Of a stretch of DNA of 64,000 nt, positions 1-7,498 are shown piece by piece. The DNA is taken from positions 1 through 64,000 of IMG/VR virus record IMGVR_UViG_3300024264_001555; one strand, given 5' to 3'. The notes beneath the pieces were generated by a model. The model did not search any database. It was not told the DNA's origin and saw nothing but the letters and a program-made list of their open reading frames with translations. The number at the start of each line of letters is the position of its first letter. Within the stretch, counting starts at the first letter, position 1. The DNA is from a virus. Both the position numbers and the translations under genes were made by a program.

Positions 1-51
1 TTGAAAAAGGTTATCCCTCTTATGAAGCAGTTAACAGAAAGCCAGCTATGA
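1..51 (+). CDS. 3' end of an unidentified upstream gene
   Basis: Only about 16 codons are visible. Frame 1 is open from the window edge and stops at a TGA (49-51) that overlaps the ATG of the next gene as ATGA, the coupling arrangement used repeatedly in this genome. The frame of the next gene is also open to the window edge, so a longer queE reading cannot be excluded. The fragment is too short to assign. A queuosine/deazaguanine partner of queE would be a natural neighbour but is not shown. Confidence 0.35.
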   Translation: MKKVIPLMKQLTESQL

Positions 52-944
52 AACTTAGATATTCAGAAGCATTTTATTCAGTACAAGGCGAAGGTAAGTT
101 TGTAGGAGTACCTAGTGTATTCCTACGCACATTCGGTTGTAACTTTCGTTGTATGAACTTTGGACTTGGGAAAGACGAACCTAGTCGTGCAGAGAAGCAT
201 GAAGCAGGACAACGATACAATCAAGAAGTAAAAGACTTACTAGATGATGGCATTGTTGAAAAGACTGAAAAGTTTACAGACTTGCCTATCATTCATACAG
301 GGTGTGACACTTATGCAAGTATCTATCCCGAGTTTAAAGACTTTAACAAACTTGCAGAAGTTGACGAAGTAGTTGAACATTTGCTATCGCTTACTCCAGA
401 AGGTAAGTGGACAATGGATAACGGTCAAGATATCCATCTTATTATGACAGGTGGTGAACCGTTGTTAGCGTGGCAACGTCTTTACGTAGAGCTGTTCGAA
501 CATCCCCGCATGAAGGATTTAAAAAATGTCACATTTGAAACAAACACTACACAAGTTCTACACGACGACTTATACAACTATCTCAACGATAGCGACAGAA
601 TTACAGTCACATGGTCGTGTTCGCCAAAGCTATCCGTTAGCGGAGAATCTTGGGAGGACGCTATACGTCCTAGTGTCGCTCTTAATTATTCCACTGTTGC
701 TGGCAGTGATGTTTATCTTAAATTTGTTGTTGCTGATCGTGCAGATATTGAAGAAGCTGGCAGAGCTGTGCAAGCATATCGTGATGTCGGCGTTGAGTGT
801 CCAGTATATTGTATGCCGCTTGGGGGACGCTCGGAAGAGTATGTCCTCAACGTTCAAGAGGTTGCGCAGGTCTGTATGGAAAAAGGATGGCGATTCACGC
901 CCAGACTCCACATATCCTTATTCGGAAATGCATGGGGCACTTGA
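48..944 (+). CDS. queE: QueE-like 7-carboxy-7-deazaguanine synthase (radical SAM)
   Basis: This 298-residue protein begins with the QueE hallmark SEAFYSVQGEG and FLRTFGCNFRC. QueE rearranges 6-carboxytetrahydropterin to 7-carboxy-7-deazaguanine using a [4Fe-4S] cluster and SAM, on the route to queuosine or deazaguanine DNA bases. C31 and C35 form the first part of the cluster motif. The third cysteine of the usual CxxxCxxC(D/T) is replaced by F38. A Cys-Asp-Thr appears at 86-88, so the motif looks split by an insertion of about 48 residues. The SAM-binding TGGEPLL motif is near residue 133. QueE of other bacteria is usually 210-250 residues, so the extra length fits an insertion. The product assignment is firm; activity on the canonical substrate is inferred. 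Confidence 0.85.
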   Translation: MKLRYSEAFYSVQGEGKFVGVPSVFLRTFGCNFRCMNFGLGKDEPSRAEKHEAGQRYNQEVKDLLDDGIVEKTEKFTDLPIIHTGCDTYASIYPEFKDFNKLAEVDEVVEHLLSLTPEGKWTMDNGQDIHLIMTGGEPLLAWQRLYVELFEHPRMKDLKNVTFETNTTQVLHDDLYNYLNDSDRITVTWSCSPKLSVSGESWEDAIRPSVALNYSTVAGSDVYLKFVVADRADIEEAGRAVQAYRDVGVECPVYCMPLGGRSEEYVLNVQEVAQVCMEKGWRFTPRLHISLFGNAWGT

Positions 945-1035
945 TCAAGTGCAACAAGAAAAACTTGATAAAGCAATGAAGGCTCCAATACGTAAAAACT
1001 TAGATGCAGAACTTAGAGAAAAAGGATTAATATAA
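928..1035 (+). CDS. small hypothetical protein (35 aa)
   Basis: A 35-codon ORF starts at an ATG inside the last 17 bases of queE. Its stop (TAA 1033-1035) overlaps the ATG of the next gene as TAATG. The product is charged and probably helical, with many Lys, Glu, Asp and Gln. The upstream part of this frame lies entirely inside queE and is treated as a shadow. The tight overlaps on both sides support translation, but the ribosome binding site is poor. Function unknown. Confidence 0.45.
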   Translation: MHGALDQVQQEKLDKAMKAPIRKNLDAELREKGLI

Positions 1036-1430
1036 TGGGTTGGTGGAATAAACTGGCAAGAGACGCAGGTGATAAAAAGAAAATTGAAGAGTCTGAAGTT
1101 GAAAAAACTTCAGAAGACTTACGTCGAGAAGCGTTAGAAGCAGAAAAACAAGCTGCTACTAAAGCAGGCGAACCGTGGGTTGCTGTACTCGACACACAAA
1201 TTAATCCTGAAAACATTCGTAACGGATTCTTTGAGCTCGATTGGAACAACGAATTTATCGAACAATTACTTGATGTTGGGTACAAAGGTGAGTCTAATGA
1301 ACAAATTGTTGATGCATGGTTTAGAACTATTGTAATGCAGATGTTAGATGAAGAAGGACAATCGACTGATAGAGAAATGGGCTATGTCAATGTAGTACCA
1401 ATCGACAAAGGAAAAAGTTCAATAGGATGA
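1035..1430 (+). CDS. conserved-type hypothetical phage protein
   Basis: This 131-residue protein starts MGWWNKLA, followed by a highly charged, probably coiled helix (about residues 10-45, rich in Lys and Glu) and a compact acidic C-terminal part. It has no signal peptide or membrane segment. It overlaps the preceding small ORF by one base and ends just before a strong promoter, so it is probably the last gene of the queE transcript. I do not recognise the family. Confidence 0.7.
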   Translation: MGWWNKLARDAGDKKKIEESEVEKTSEDLRREALEAEKQAATKAGEPWVAVLDTQINPENIRNGFFELDWNNEFIEQLLDVGYKGESNEQIVDAWFRTIVMQMLDEEGQSTDREMGYVNVVPIDKGKSSIG

Positions 1431-1459
1431 TTGACAACAGCCAGATCTGGTGTTACAAT
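1431..1459 (+). promoter_or_regulatory. sigma70-type promoter
   Basis: TTGACA (1431-1436), a 17-base spacer and TACAAT (1454-1459), with a TG two bases before the -10 (extended -10). This is one mismatch from full consensus, in the short gap between two genes. It should drive the 28-codon ORF and the exonuclease gene with the host polymerase, as early or middle transcription. Confidence 0.8.
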
Positions 1460-1488
1460 AGTACTATAAATTATATAAAGGCAGAACT

Positions 1489-1575
1489 ATGTTAGAAATT
1501 TTAGGCATTACAATACTTGTTGCATTCGTACAGAATGGCGACATCTTCTCATTATGTGTATCAGGGTGTTCATAA
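1489..1575 (+). CDS. 28-aa hydrophobic small ORF / possible leader peptide
   Basis: The ORF starts at ATG 1489 with AAAGGCAG (a good Shine-Dalgarno) five to ten bases upstream, and stops at TAA 1573-1575, one base before the exonuclease ATG. The product is mostly hydrophobic at its N-terminus, like a short membrane peptide, and ends Cys-rich (CVSGCS). It has a better ribosome binding site than the exonuclease and could couple its translation. Whether the peptide itself has a role is unknown. Confidence 0.45.
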   Translation: MLEILGITILVAFVQNGDIFSLCVSGCS

Positions 1576-1576
1576 T

Positions 1577-2569
1577 ATGGCTACTTACATTCTTGTAGAC
1601 ACAGCAAACACTTTCTTTAGAGCTCGGCACGTTGTACGTGGCGACATTGACACTAAAGTAGGTATGGCACTACACATTACTCTTAACAGCATTAAGAAGG
1701 CTTGGCAAGACTTTGACGGTTCGCATGTTGTGATCTGCTTAGAAGGTCGTAGCTGGCGCAAGGACTATTACGAACCTTACAAGCGTAATAGAAAAGTTGC
1801 TCGTGATAAAATGACTGTAACTGAGAGTGAAGAAGATACAGCGTTTTGGGAAATCTTTGATGAGTTTAAGAACTTTATGACAGACAAGACTAACTGCACT
1901 GTTATTCAACACAAGCAACTAGAAGCAGATGATCTTATTGCTGGCTGGGTGCAAGCACACCCTAATGACGAGCATGTTATTATTAGTACTGACGGTGACT
2001 TTGCACAACTTATTGCACCTAATGTAAAGCAATACAATGGTGTAAGTAATACTATTATTACACATGAAGGTTACTTTGACGACAAGAAGTTAGAGCCTGT
2101 TATTGACAAGAAGACTAAAGAAGCAAAGCCTGCACCGCAGCCTGACTTTATGTTGTTTGAGAAGTGTATGCGTGGCGACACAAGTGACAACGTGTTTAGT
2201 GCTTACCCTGGTGTACGTAAGAAAGGCACTAAGAACAAAGTAGGTCTTATTGAAGCATACGAAGACAAGAGTACAAAAGGCTACAACTGGAATAACATGA
2301 TGCTACAACGCTGGACTGATCATGAAGGTGTAGAACATCGTGTACTAGATGATTACAATCGCAATGTTGTATTGTGTGACTTGACTGCACAACCTGCAGA
2401 CATTAGAGAGATTATTGATACAACTATTGCAAACGTAGAACCTAAAGACATTACACAAGTAGGTATGCGTCTTATGAAGTTTTGTGCTAAGTGGGATATG
2501 CAACGTGTTGCTGACCAGGCGCAATATTATGCACCACCATTACAAGCGAGGTATGATAATGGCATTTAA
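1577..2569 (+). CDS. 5'-3' exonuclease / flap endonuclease (T4 RNase H-like)
   Basis: A 330-residue FEN/PIN-like nuclease that would remove RNA primers and flaps during phage DNA replication using two metal ions. The acidic residues are in family order: D8 in ILVDTANTFFR, the EADD cluster at 116-119, STDGDF at 137-142, and RGDTSDN further on. Basic arch-type residues (RSWRKDYYEPYKRNR, about 58-72) resemble the helical clamp. A longer reading from 1517 is open, but ATG 1577 gives the conserved N-terminus directly at strand 1. The gene follows a strong sigma70 promoter and overlaps the next gene by 11 bases. Confidence 0.9.
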   Translation: MATYILVDTANTFFRARHVVRGDIDTKVGMALHITLNSIKKAWQDFDGSHVVICLEGRSWRKDYYEPYKRNRKVARDKMTVTESEEDTAFWEIFDEFKNFMTDKTNCTVIQHKQLEADDLIAGWVQAHPNDEHVIISTDGDFAQLIAPNVKQYNGVSNTIITHEGYFDDKKLEPVIDKKTKEAKPAPQPDFMLFEKCMRGDTSDNVFSAYPGVRKKGTKNKVGLIEAYEDKSTKGYNWNNMMLQRWTDHEGVEHRVLDDYNRNVVLCDLTAQPADIREIIDTTIANVEPKDITQVGMRLMKFCAKWDMQRVADQAQYYAPPLQARYDNGI

Positions 2570-3029
2570 AGCAAAAGAAATATTAAAAAACAAGTTTTGG
2601 ATTGTAGAGTCCGAACAAGGAGATCGTGTCGGTACCTTGAGTGTTGGTGAGGAACATCAATATATGTATACTAACGATGATGGTACTAAATTCTTTAAAA
2701 ATATTAAGCAACTTAAAAATAAATTAGGTACTGAAATATCGTGGACTTCGACAGAATCTAATATTAAAACATTAGATAAAGAAGTACACAACTATCCAAC
2801 TAGTTGCGCACCTTATAATCCCATGTATGATGTAAAAAAGAAACTGCCCTTATTTACAAAAAGTGTCAAAAGTAAAAGTTTGTATTGTGCAGGATATTTT
2901 ATTATTAAGTTTGACAAAGGCTGGGTTAAAAGTTTTTGTCCAAAGTTAATTACAGTAGAACGTTACAAAACTAAAGGCCCATATAAAACAGAATTTGAAA
3001 TGAAACAGGAACTTAGTCGTGCCAATTAA
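2559..3029 (+). CDS. hypothetical protein downstream of the exonuclease
   Basis: I place the start at ATG 2559 (156 residues), preceded by GAGG at 2548-2551. The longer open frame upstream lies inside the exonuclease gene. The product is basic and Lys-rich, with no membrane segment. Its N-terminal stretch MAFKAKEILKNKFW resembles small conserved proteins of T4-like marine phages, from memory only. It overlaps its neighbours at both ends, indicating co-transcription. Function unknown. Confidence 0.7.
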   Translation: MAFKAKEILKNKFWIVESEQGDRVGTLSVGEEHQYMYTNDDGTKFFKNIKQLKNKLGTEISWTSTESNIKTLDKEVHNYPTSCAPYNPMYDVKKKLPLFTKSVKSKSLYCAGYFIIKFDKGWVKSFCPKLITVERYKTKGPYKTEFEMKQELSRAN

Positions 3030-3264
3030 CGAACCATTAAACACGTTACCAATACAACAATTTATATCTACAGTAAAATCAGCAGATTCTAGTAAAGCAA
3101 GAGAAGTAAAATTAGATATTAATACTGCAAAGCGTCTTGCTTTTACATTAGGAGAAGTAATGTCTCGATTAGAAGGCGATCTAGAAAAAATCTTATCTGC
3201 ATCTTCAACTGCCGAAGAAAATATTGTAGTGCAACTCGGAAGTTCCGATGCAAACTGGAAGTAG
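3019..3264 (+). CDS. small hypothetical protein, GTG start
   Basis: An 81-residue, mostly helical acidic protein. The start codon is GTG, with AGGAAC at 3007-3012 as ribosome binding site, and it overlaps the previous gene by 11 bases. No motif is recognised. Confidence 0.65.
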   Translation: MPINEPLNTLPIQQFISTVKSADSSKAREVKLDINTAKRLAFTLGEVMSRLEGDLEKILSASSTAEENIVVQLGSSDANWK

Positions 3265-3270
3265 GTATAT

Positions 3271-3417
3271 GTGGCAATTGTTGGCTTTACACATATAGGA
3301 AAATCTTGGATATGGTACATCTTAGTAGTGCGCGGAATTCGCTGTCACAGCATCCCCGTGCCATATCCCGTCTATGTGTTAGTATACTACGTCTGGCGCT
3401 ATAAACTGCGTAGATAA
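3271..3417 (+). CDS. possible 48-aa basic membrane peptide
   Basis: This ORF starts at GTG 3271, with AGTAGG a few bases upstream, directly after the stop of the previous gene and in the same frame. It encodes a short, hydrophobic/aromatic, Arg-ending peptide (many Ile, Val, Tyr and Trp; C-terminus RYKLRR), as a single-pass membrane peptide would look. It explains most of the roughly 200-base gap before the next gene. A competing 30-codon ORF in another frame starts at the ATG near 3312. Neither is certain. Confidence 0.35.
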   Translation: MAIVGFTHIGKSWIWYILVVRGIRCHSIPVPYPVYVLVYYVWRYKLRR

Positions 3418-3429
3418 CCTATTAAAAAA

Positions 3430-3438
3430 GATAAATAT
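3430..3438 (+). promoter_or_regulatory. T4-late-type promoter motif
   Basis: GATAAATAT, about 29 bases before the ATG at 3467, with AAGGAA between as ribosome binding site. It matches the (G/C)ATAAATA(C/T) motif seen upstream of several structural genes in this window. Confidence 0.5.
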
Positions 3439-3466
3439 ATGCGTATATAACTAAGGAAATGCGTGT

Positions 3467-3757
3467 ATGAGCAGACCAAAACCAACAATTATTCTCGAAA
3501 GCATAGATAAAAAAACTTACAAAAGTGAGCAAGTCTTAAAAGCCGACGCAATTTGGGCAGTTTTTTATCAAAACGAGCCTTTTAATTTGAAAAGTTTTAA
3601 TGTACTAACAAATTATCCTGGACCAAAATATAAAAAAACTAGCTTCTCCAATCCTGGACATGCACACAATCTTGCTAAAAAATTAAACGAAATGTTTAGT
3701 AGTGACGAGTTTGTAGTAGTAAGAATGACTACAGGCGAAATTGTCGAAGAAGAATGA
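3467..3757 (+). CDS. small hypothetical protein
   Basis: A 96-residue basic protein with an AAGGAA ribosome binding site. A central hydrophobic/aromatic stretch (AIWAVFYQNEPF) suggests a beta-rich small fold. Its last codons overlap the ATG of the next gene by four bases (ATGA). Not recognised. Confidence 0.65.
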   Translation: MSRPKPTIILESIDKKTYKSEQVLKADAIWAVFYQNEPFNLKSFNVLTNYPGPKYKKTSFSNPGHAHNLAKKLNEMFSSDEFVVVRMTTGEIVEEE

Positions 3758-4140
3758 ACTGGAAAGATACATACACAAAGGTGTTTTTAAAACAACTTAA
3801 CAAAAGTACAGATAGTACTACAGTTAAGCAATACATGCCATTGTGGTGGAAAAATACTAGAAATAAATTAGTAGGCGGCCTTAGATTAACAGATGCAGGC
3901 TTTGAAATACTAAATCAAATCGATGTTGAAATATACGATATTCCGTATCCTCGCGATATGCCACTAACTACGCAAGTAATTATATTCTTAGATCAATTTA
4001 TATCTTGTCCTTATTATCTTACAAATCGTAGTATTATTGTTACAGATCAAAAGAAAGCTGTCGAACTTACCCTTTTTAGTGGTGATGTACGAAAATATGG
4101 CCTAACAAAGGCCATGAACAGAAGTAAACATGAGAATTGA
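3754..4140 (+). CDS. hypothetical protein
   Basis: A 128-residue protein with ATGA coupling to the gene before and an 11-base overlap with the Smr gene after. It has mixed helix and strand composition, with no signal peptide and no motif I can name. Its place in an overlapping chain ending in an Smr protein suggests nucleic-acid work, but this is only context. Confidence 0.65.
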   Translation: MNWKDTYTKVFLKQLNKSTDSTTVKQYMPLWWKNTRNKLVGGLRLTDAGFEILNQIDVEIYDIPYPRDMPLTTQVIIFLDQFISCPYYLTNRSIIVTDQKKAVELTLFSGDVRKYGLTKAMNRSKHEN

Positions 4141-4360
4141 TCTACACGGCTTGCATATACACAACGGCTGGCGGCACTTTAATCAACAAATAGAAGAAGC
4201 ATATCTTAGCGGATACAAAAAATGTCATGTAGTTACCGGCCAAGGTGCTATGATGCGTGAAATATATACGTGGGCAAGCAATCATCCACGCATTAGAGAA
4301 TGTGTTCAAACCAAACATAATCCTGGAAGTTTTAGTATAAAGTTGAAAAAAAAGACTTGA
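4130..4360 (+). CDS. Smr-domain protein
   Basis: A 76-residue stand-alone Smr (MutS2 C-terminal-like) domain. It shows the family pattern: DLHG at 4-7, a central basic strand ending in VVTGQG (hGxG-type loop), and a C-terminal glycine-serine strand near NPGSFSIKL. Smr domains act as nucleases or nucleic-acid-binding domains on DNA or RNA. The length is near the minimal domain, with no MutS2 ATPase attached. It is the last gene before the next sigma70 promoter. Confidence 0.8.
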   Translation: MRIDLHGLHIHNGWRHFNQQIEEAYLSGYKKCHVVTGQGAMMREIYTWASNHPRIRECVQTKHNPGSFSIKLKKKT

Positions 4361-4384
4361 CATATCGTACAATGATGTTATTAT
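4357..4384 (+). promoter_or_regulatory. sigma70-type promoter for the MoxR-like gene
   Basis: TTGACA at 4357-4362, a 16-base spacer and TATTAT at 4379-4384 (alternatively TTATAT with 18 bases). It overlaps the end of the Smr gene and lies 40 bases before the AAA+ start, which has GAGGG as ribosome binding site. Confidence 0.7.
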
Positions 4385-4423
4385 ATATGTATAGTTTAAA
4401 TAAAACACAGAGGGTACTACACA

Positions 4424-5509
4424 ATGGATACAGCAACACGTACAGTTAGCCCAAATGGCGCAAAAGCAAGCATCAAGCATGCACTTACAAAAAAACGTCC
4501 TATCTTTCTTTGGGGACCTCCAGGCATTGGTAAGTCTGATATTGTTAAACAAATTACAGATGGATTTACAAACTCACATCTAATTGACATTCGCTTGTCG
4601 CTTTGGGAGCCTACAGATATTAAAGGTATTCCTTACTTCGATAGCAACTCAGGTACTATGGTGTGGGGTGCGCCTAGCGAACTTCCAAGCGAAGAATTTG
4701 CGGCACAGTATGACAACATTGTATTGTTCTTAGACGAGATGAACTCGGCAGCGCCTAGTGTACAAGCGGCAGCATACCAATTGATTCTTAACCGCAAAGT
4801 AGGTACTTACAAGTTGCCAGACAATGTTATGATTGTTGCGGCTGGTAACCGTGAAGCTGACAAAGGTGTTACGTATCGTATGCCTGCTCCGTTAGCTAAC
4901 CGCTTTATCCACTTAGAACTTGCTGTTAACTTTGATGACTGGTTCCAATGGGCAGTTGACAATAAAGTACATAACGATGTTGTTGGTTATCTTACTTTCA
5001 GCAAGAAAGACTTGTATGACTTTGATCCTAAATCACCGAGTCGTTCGTTCGCAACACCTCGTTCATGGTCGTTTGTTTCAGAATTGATAGAAGATGAATT
5101 AGATGAAAACACTACTACTGACTTAGTTAGTGGTGCAGTAGGTGAAGGCTTGGCTGTTAAGTTTATGGCACACCGTAAAGTTGCGGCTAGCATGCCTAAC
5201 CCAACTGATATTCTAGCAGGCAAAGTAAAAGAGATGAAGACTAAAGAAATTAGTGCAATGTACTCTTTAACTGTGTCTTTGTGCTACGAACTTAAAGAAG
5301 CAAGTGACGCAGGCGACAAGAAGTTTGATGACAAAGTTAATAACTTCCTACGCTTTTCAATGGATAACTTTGATACCGAACTAGTTGTTATGGGCATTAA
5401 GCTTGCACTAACACAGTATTCATTGCCAATTGATCCGGACGAAGTAGCATGCTTTGATGAATTCCATGAGCGTTATGGTAAGTATATTAAGGCTGCACAG
5501 TCTGCATAA
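4424..5509 (+). CDS. MoxR-type AAA+ ATPase
   Basis: A 361-residue AAA+ ATPase. Walker A is GPPGIGKS at 31-38, Walker B is LFLDE at 101-105, and a sensor-1-like VAAGN lies near 140, followed by MPAPLANRF as in MoxR/RavA ATPases. MoxR proteins act as chaperone-like remodelers for VWA-domain partners, and the next gene encodes exactly such a partner. The gene has its own promoter and is closed by an intrinsic terminator, so the two partners are transcribed separately but next to each other. Confidence 0.9.
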   Translation: MDTATRTVSPNGAKASIKHALTKKRPIFLWGPPGIGKSDIVKQITDGFTNSHLIDIRLSLWEPTDIKGIPYFDSNSGTMVWGAPSELPSEEFAAQYDNIVLFLDEMNSAAPSVQAAAYQLILNRKVGTYKLPDNVMIVAAGNREADKGVTYRMPAPLANRFIHLELAVNFDDWFQWAVDNKVHNDVVGYLTFSKKDLYDFDPKSPSRSFATPRSWSFVSELIEDELDENTTTDLVSGAVGEGLAVKFMAHRKVAASMPNPTDILAGKVKEMKTKEISAMYSLTVSLCYELKEASDAGDKKFDDKVNNFLRFSMDNFDTELVVMGIKLALTQYSLPIDPDEVACFDEFHERYGKYIKAAQSA

Positions 5510-5515
5510 TGATCC

Positions 5516-5546
5516 AAAAGTGAGCTCCAAAGAGCTCACTTTTCTC
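5516..5546 (+). terminator. intrinsic terminator
   Basis: A perfect 12-base stem (5516-5527 pairing with 5532-5543) with a four-base loop CAAA and a T-rich tail, immediately after the AAA+ stop codon. The next promoter's -35 starts one base after the tail. Confidence 0.9.
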
Positions 5547-5574
5547 TTGACACCTAGTGTAAATGTGTTATAAT
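5547..5574 (+). promoter_or_regulatory. consensus sigma70 promoter
   Basis: TTGACA (5547-5552), a 16-base spacer and TATAAT (5569-5574). Both hexamers are full consensus. It sits 33 bases before the VWA protein gene, which has AGAGG as ribosome binding site. Confidence 0.9.
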
Positions 5575-5607
5575 ATATACATAAGTTAAAACAATGAGAG
5601 GCGCGAT

Positions 5608-6954
5608 ATGTTAGATTTTTTACCACAGCATGTAGCAATGCAAATGTCTACAGAAAAGACAGCAAGCAAACTAAAAAACTGGCAACCTGACCCTAATATT
5701 ACACCCGAGCAACTAGAAGAAATGCGTGTAGAAGTACTCGATCGCATTATTGTTGCACGGGTAGGATTGCTACTGCGTCACCCTTTCTTTGGTAACATGG
5801 CTACACGCCTGCGCATTTTGGCAGCAGATGACTGGTTGCCTACTGCGGCTGTAGACGGGCGCAACTTGTATTTTAACACGCAATTCTTTAACGCAATGAA
5901 CAATAAAGAAATTGAGTTTGTTGTTGCACACGAAATTCTGCACATGGTATTTGATCACTTAGGACGGCGTGAAGAACGTAATCCTATGCTATACAATATT
6001 GCTGCCGATTATATTGTAAACAACATTCTTGTGCGTGATCGTATTGGAACATCTCCTAGTATTGTAAACTGCTTTCAAGACTTTAAATACGAAGGATGGA
6101 TGTCAGAAGAAGTTTATGACGACTTGTTCGAACAAGCTAAAAAGAACGGCGAAGAAGCATTACAGCAACTTGGCGAAATGCTAGACGAGCACCTTGACAA
6201 CGAAGGTGAAGATGGTGAAGATGGTGAAGCGGGCGAAGAAGGCAAAGACGGAAAAGGCAACAGTATAAGTAAAAAGCCTGCAAAGTACTCTAAAGAGGAA
6301 ATGAAGCAGATCAAAGACGAAGTCAAAGAGTCAATGATTAATGCCGCACAAGCTGCGGGTGCTGGTAATACTCCTGCGGCAGTACAGCGTATGATTAAAG
6401 AGCTTACTGAACCTAAGATGAACTGGCGTGAACTTCTTCGGCAACAAATCCAAAGTACTATTAAAAGCGATTATACATTTAGTCGTCCATCACGCAAAGG
6501 ACAAATGAGCGGTGCTATTTTGCCAGGAATGAATTACCAAGATACTATTGATATTGCAGTAGCTCTTGATATGAGCGGCTCAATTGGCAATGAACAAGCT
6601 CGTGACTTTCTTAGCGAAATTAAAGGCATTATGGACGAATATCAAGATTATAACATTAAGTTGTGGTGCTTTGATACTAAGGTTTATAACGAACAAGACT
6701 ATAGTTCAGACGGCGGTGATGACTTGCTAGACTATGAAATTATGGGCGGTGGCGGCACTGACTTTATGGTTAACTGGACATATATGAAAGAGACCGGATA
6801 TGTTCCTAAGAAGTTTATTATGTTTACAGACGGCTATGCTTGGGATAGCTGGGGCGAAGAAGACTACTGTGACACAGTATTTGTTATTCACAGCCACCAC
6901 GATAAGAATGTACAAGCACCGTTTGGACAGACAGCACATTACGAGTTCAAATGA
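5608..6954 (+). CDS. putative metallopeptidase with C-terminal VWA domain (MoxR partner)
   Basis: A 448-residue protein. The N-terminal part carries HEILH (108-112) inside a zincin-like helix, typical of DUF2201-type putative metallopeptidases. An acidic Gly/Glu/Asp-rich linker runs from about 195 to 218. The C-terminal VWA-like domain begins near 315, with the MIDAS motif DMSGS at 322-326 and later GGGGTDF. Such proteins pair with MoxR ATPases in remodeling or metal-insertion roles, and the ATPase is the preceding gene. The substrate in the phage is unknown. It overlaps the next gene by four bases. Confidence 0.85.
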   Translation: MLDFLPQHVAMQMSTEKTASKLKNWQPDPNITPEQLEEMRVEVLDRIIVARVGLLLRHPFFGNMATRLRILAADDWLPTAAVDGRNLYFNTQFFNAMNNKEIEFVVAHEILHMVFDHLGRREERNPMLYNIAADYIVNNILVRDRIGTSPSIVNCFQDFKYEGWMSEEVYDDLFEQAKKNGEEALQQLGEMLDEHLDNEGEDGEDGEAGEEGKDGKGNSISKKPAKYSKEEMKQIKDEVKESMINAAQAAGAGNTPAAVQRMIKELTEPKMNWRELLRQQIQSTIKSDYTFSRPSRKGQMSGAILPGMNYQDTIDIAVALDMSGSIGNEQARDFLSEIKGIMDEYQDYNIKLWCFDTKVYNEQDYSSDGGDDLLDYEIMGGGGTDFMVNWTYMKETGYVPKKFIMFTDGYAWDSWGEEDYCDTVFVIHSHHDKNVQAPFGQTAHYEFK

Positions 6955-7232
6955 TAAAAAATAAACATCCTAATCCATTAAACTTTTTTAATATTAGACG
7001 TATTGAGTTCCCTCCAAAACATTTCGAATATGTTGATGTTCCTTTACGATATAATATCGAAGATTCCATAGTTAAATGGATTGAAACTAATCTTAAAGGT
7101 AGATTTTACTTAGGCAAATCTATCAAAACAGATTCTTCAAACTTACTTGCACCATATGTACTAGTAGGTTTTGAAGATCCAAAGGAAAGTTCTTATTTCA
7201 CTTTGGCATGCCCGTATTTAAAATATACGTAA
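6951..7232 (+). CDS. hypothetical protein
   Basis: A 93-residue protein with a four-base ATGA overlap with the VWA gene, so it is probably co-translated. It is rich in aromatic residues and Pro, without signal peptide or membrane segment. Not recognised. Confidence 0.6.
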   Translation: MIKNKHPNPLNFFNIRRIEFPPKHFEYVDVPLRYNIEDSIVKWIETNLKGRFYLGKSIKTDSSNLLAPYVLVGFEDPKESSYFTLACPYLKYT

Positions 7233-7236
7233 ATAC
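7228..7236 (+). promoter_or_regulatory. late-promoter-like motif
   Basis: CGTAAATAC at 7228-7236, about 34 bases before ATG 7270, differs by one base from the ATAAATAC motif found upstream of tail genes. An AGGAG ribosome binding site follows at about 7259-7263. Confidence 0.4.
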
Positions 7237-7269
7237 ATTAACAATGCACATTCATAACAGGAGATTAAA

Positions 7270-7497
7270 ATGAGCGAAGAAAATACTCAACCAACTGAGC
7301 AGCCTGCAGAAGCCCAAGCAAACCCAGTCGATTTAACTGTTCAAGACTTATCAGCACTTAAACAAATTATCGACGTTGCTAGCCAACGCGGAGCATTTAA
7401 ACCAAACGAAATGGTAACTGTTGGACAAACGTATTCAAAATTAGAAGCGTTTTTAACCGCAGTTCAGCAGTCTGCTGAGGCAGAGCAAGGAGCATAA
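7270..7497 (+). CDS. small acidic hypothetical protein
   Basis: A 75-residue acidic protein with a disordered Gln/Pro/Glu-rich N-terminus (about 1-20) and a helical body. AGGAG precedes the start, and the stop is two bases before the next ATG. It probably shares a late transcript with the two following genes and the tail fibre, but a structural role is only inferred. Confidence 0.65.
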   Translation: MSEENTQPTEQPAEAQANPVDLTVQDLSALKQIIDVASQRGAFKPNEMVTVGQTYSKLEAFLTAVQQSAEAEQGA

Positions 7498-7498
7498 T

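Noticed and set aside
526-1035. A 169-codon frame overlapping queE
   Set aside because: Its first 134 codons lie wholly inside queE in another frame and look hydrophobic by chance; only the 35-codon 3' part is kept as a possible gene.
3264-3467. tRNA or small RNA in the early intergenic gap
   Set aside because: No cloverleaf with an acceptor stem, TTC loop and CCA-like end could be folded by eye; a small ORF explains the space better.
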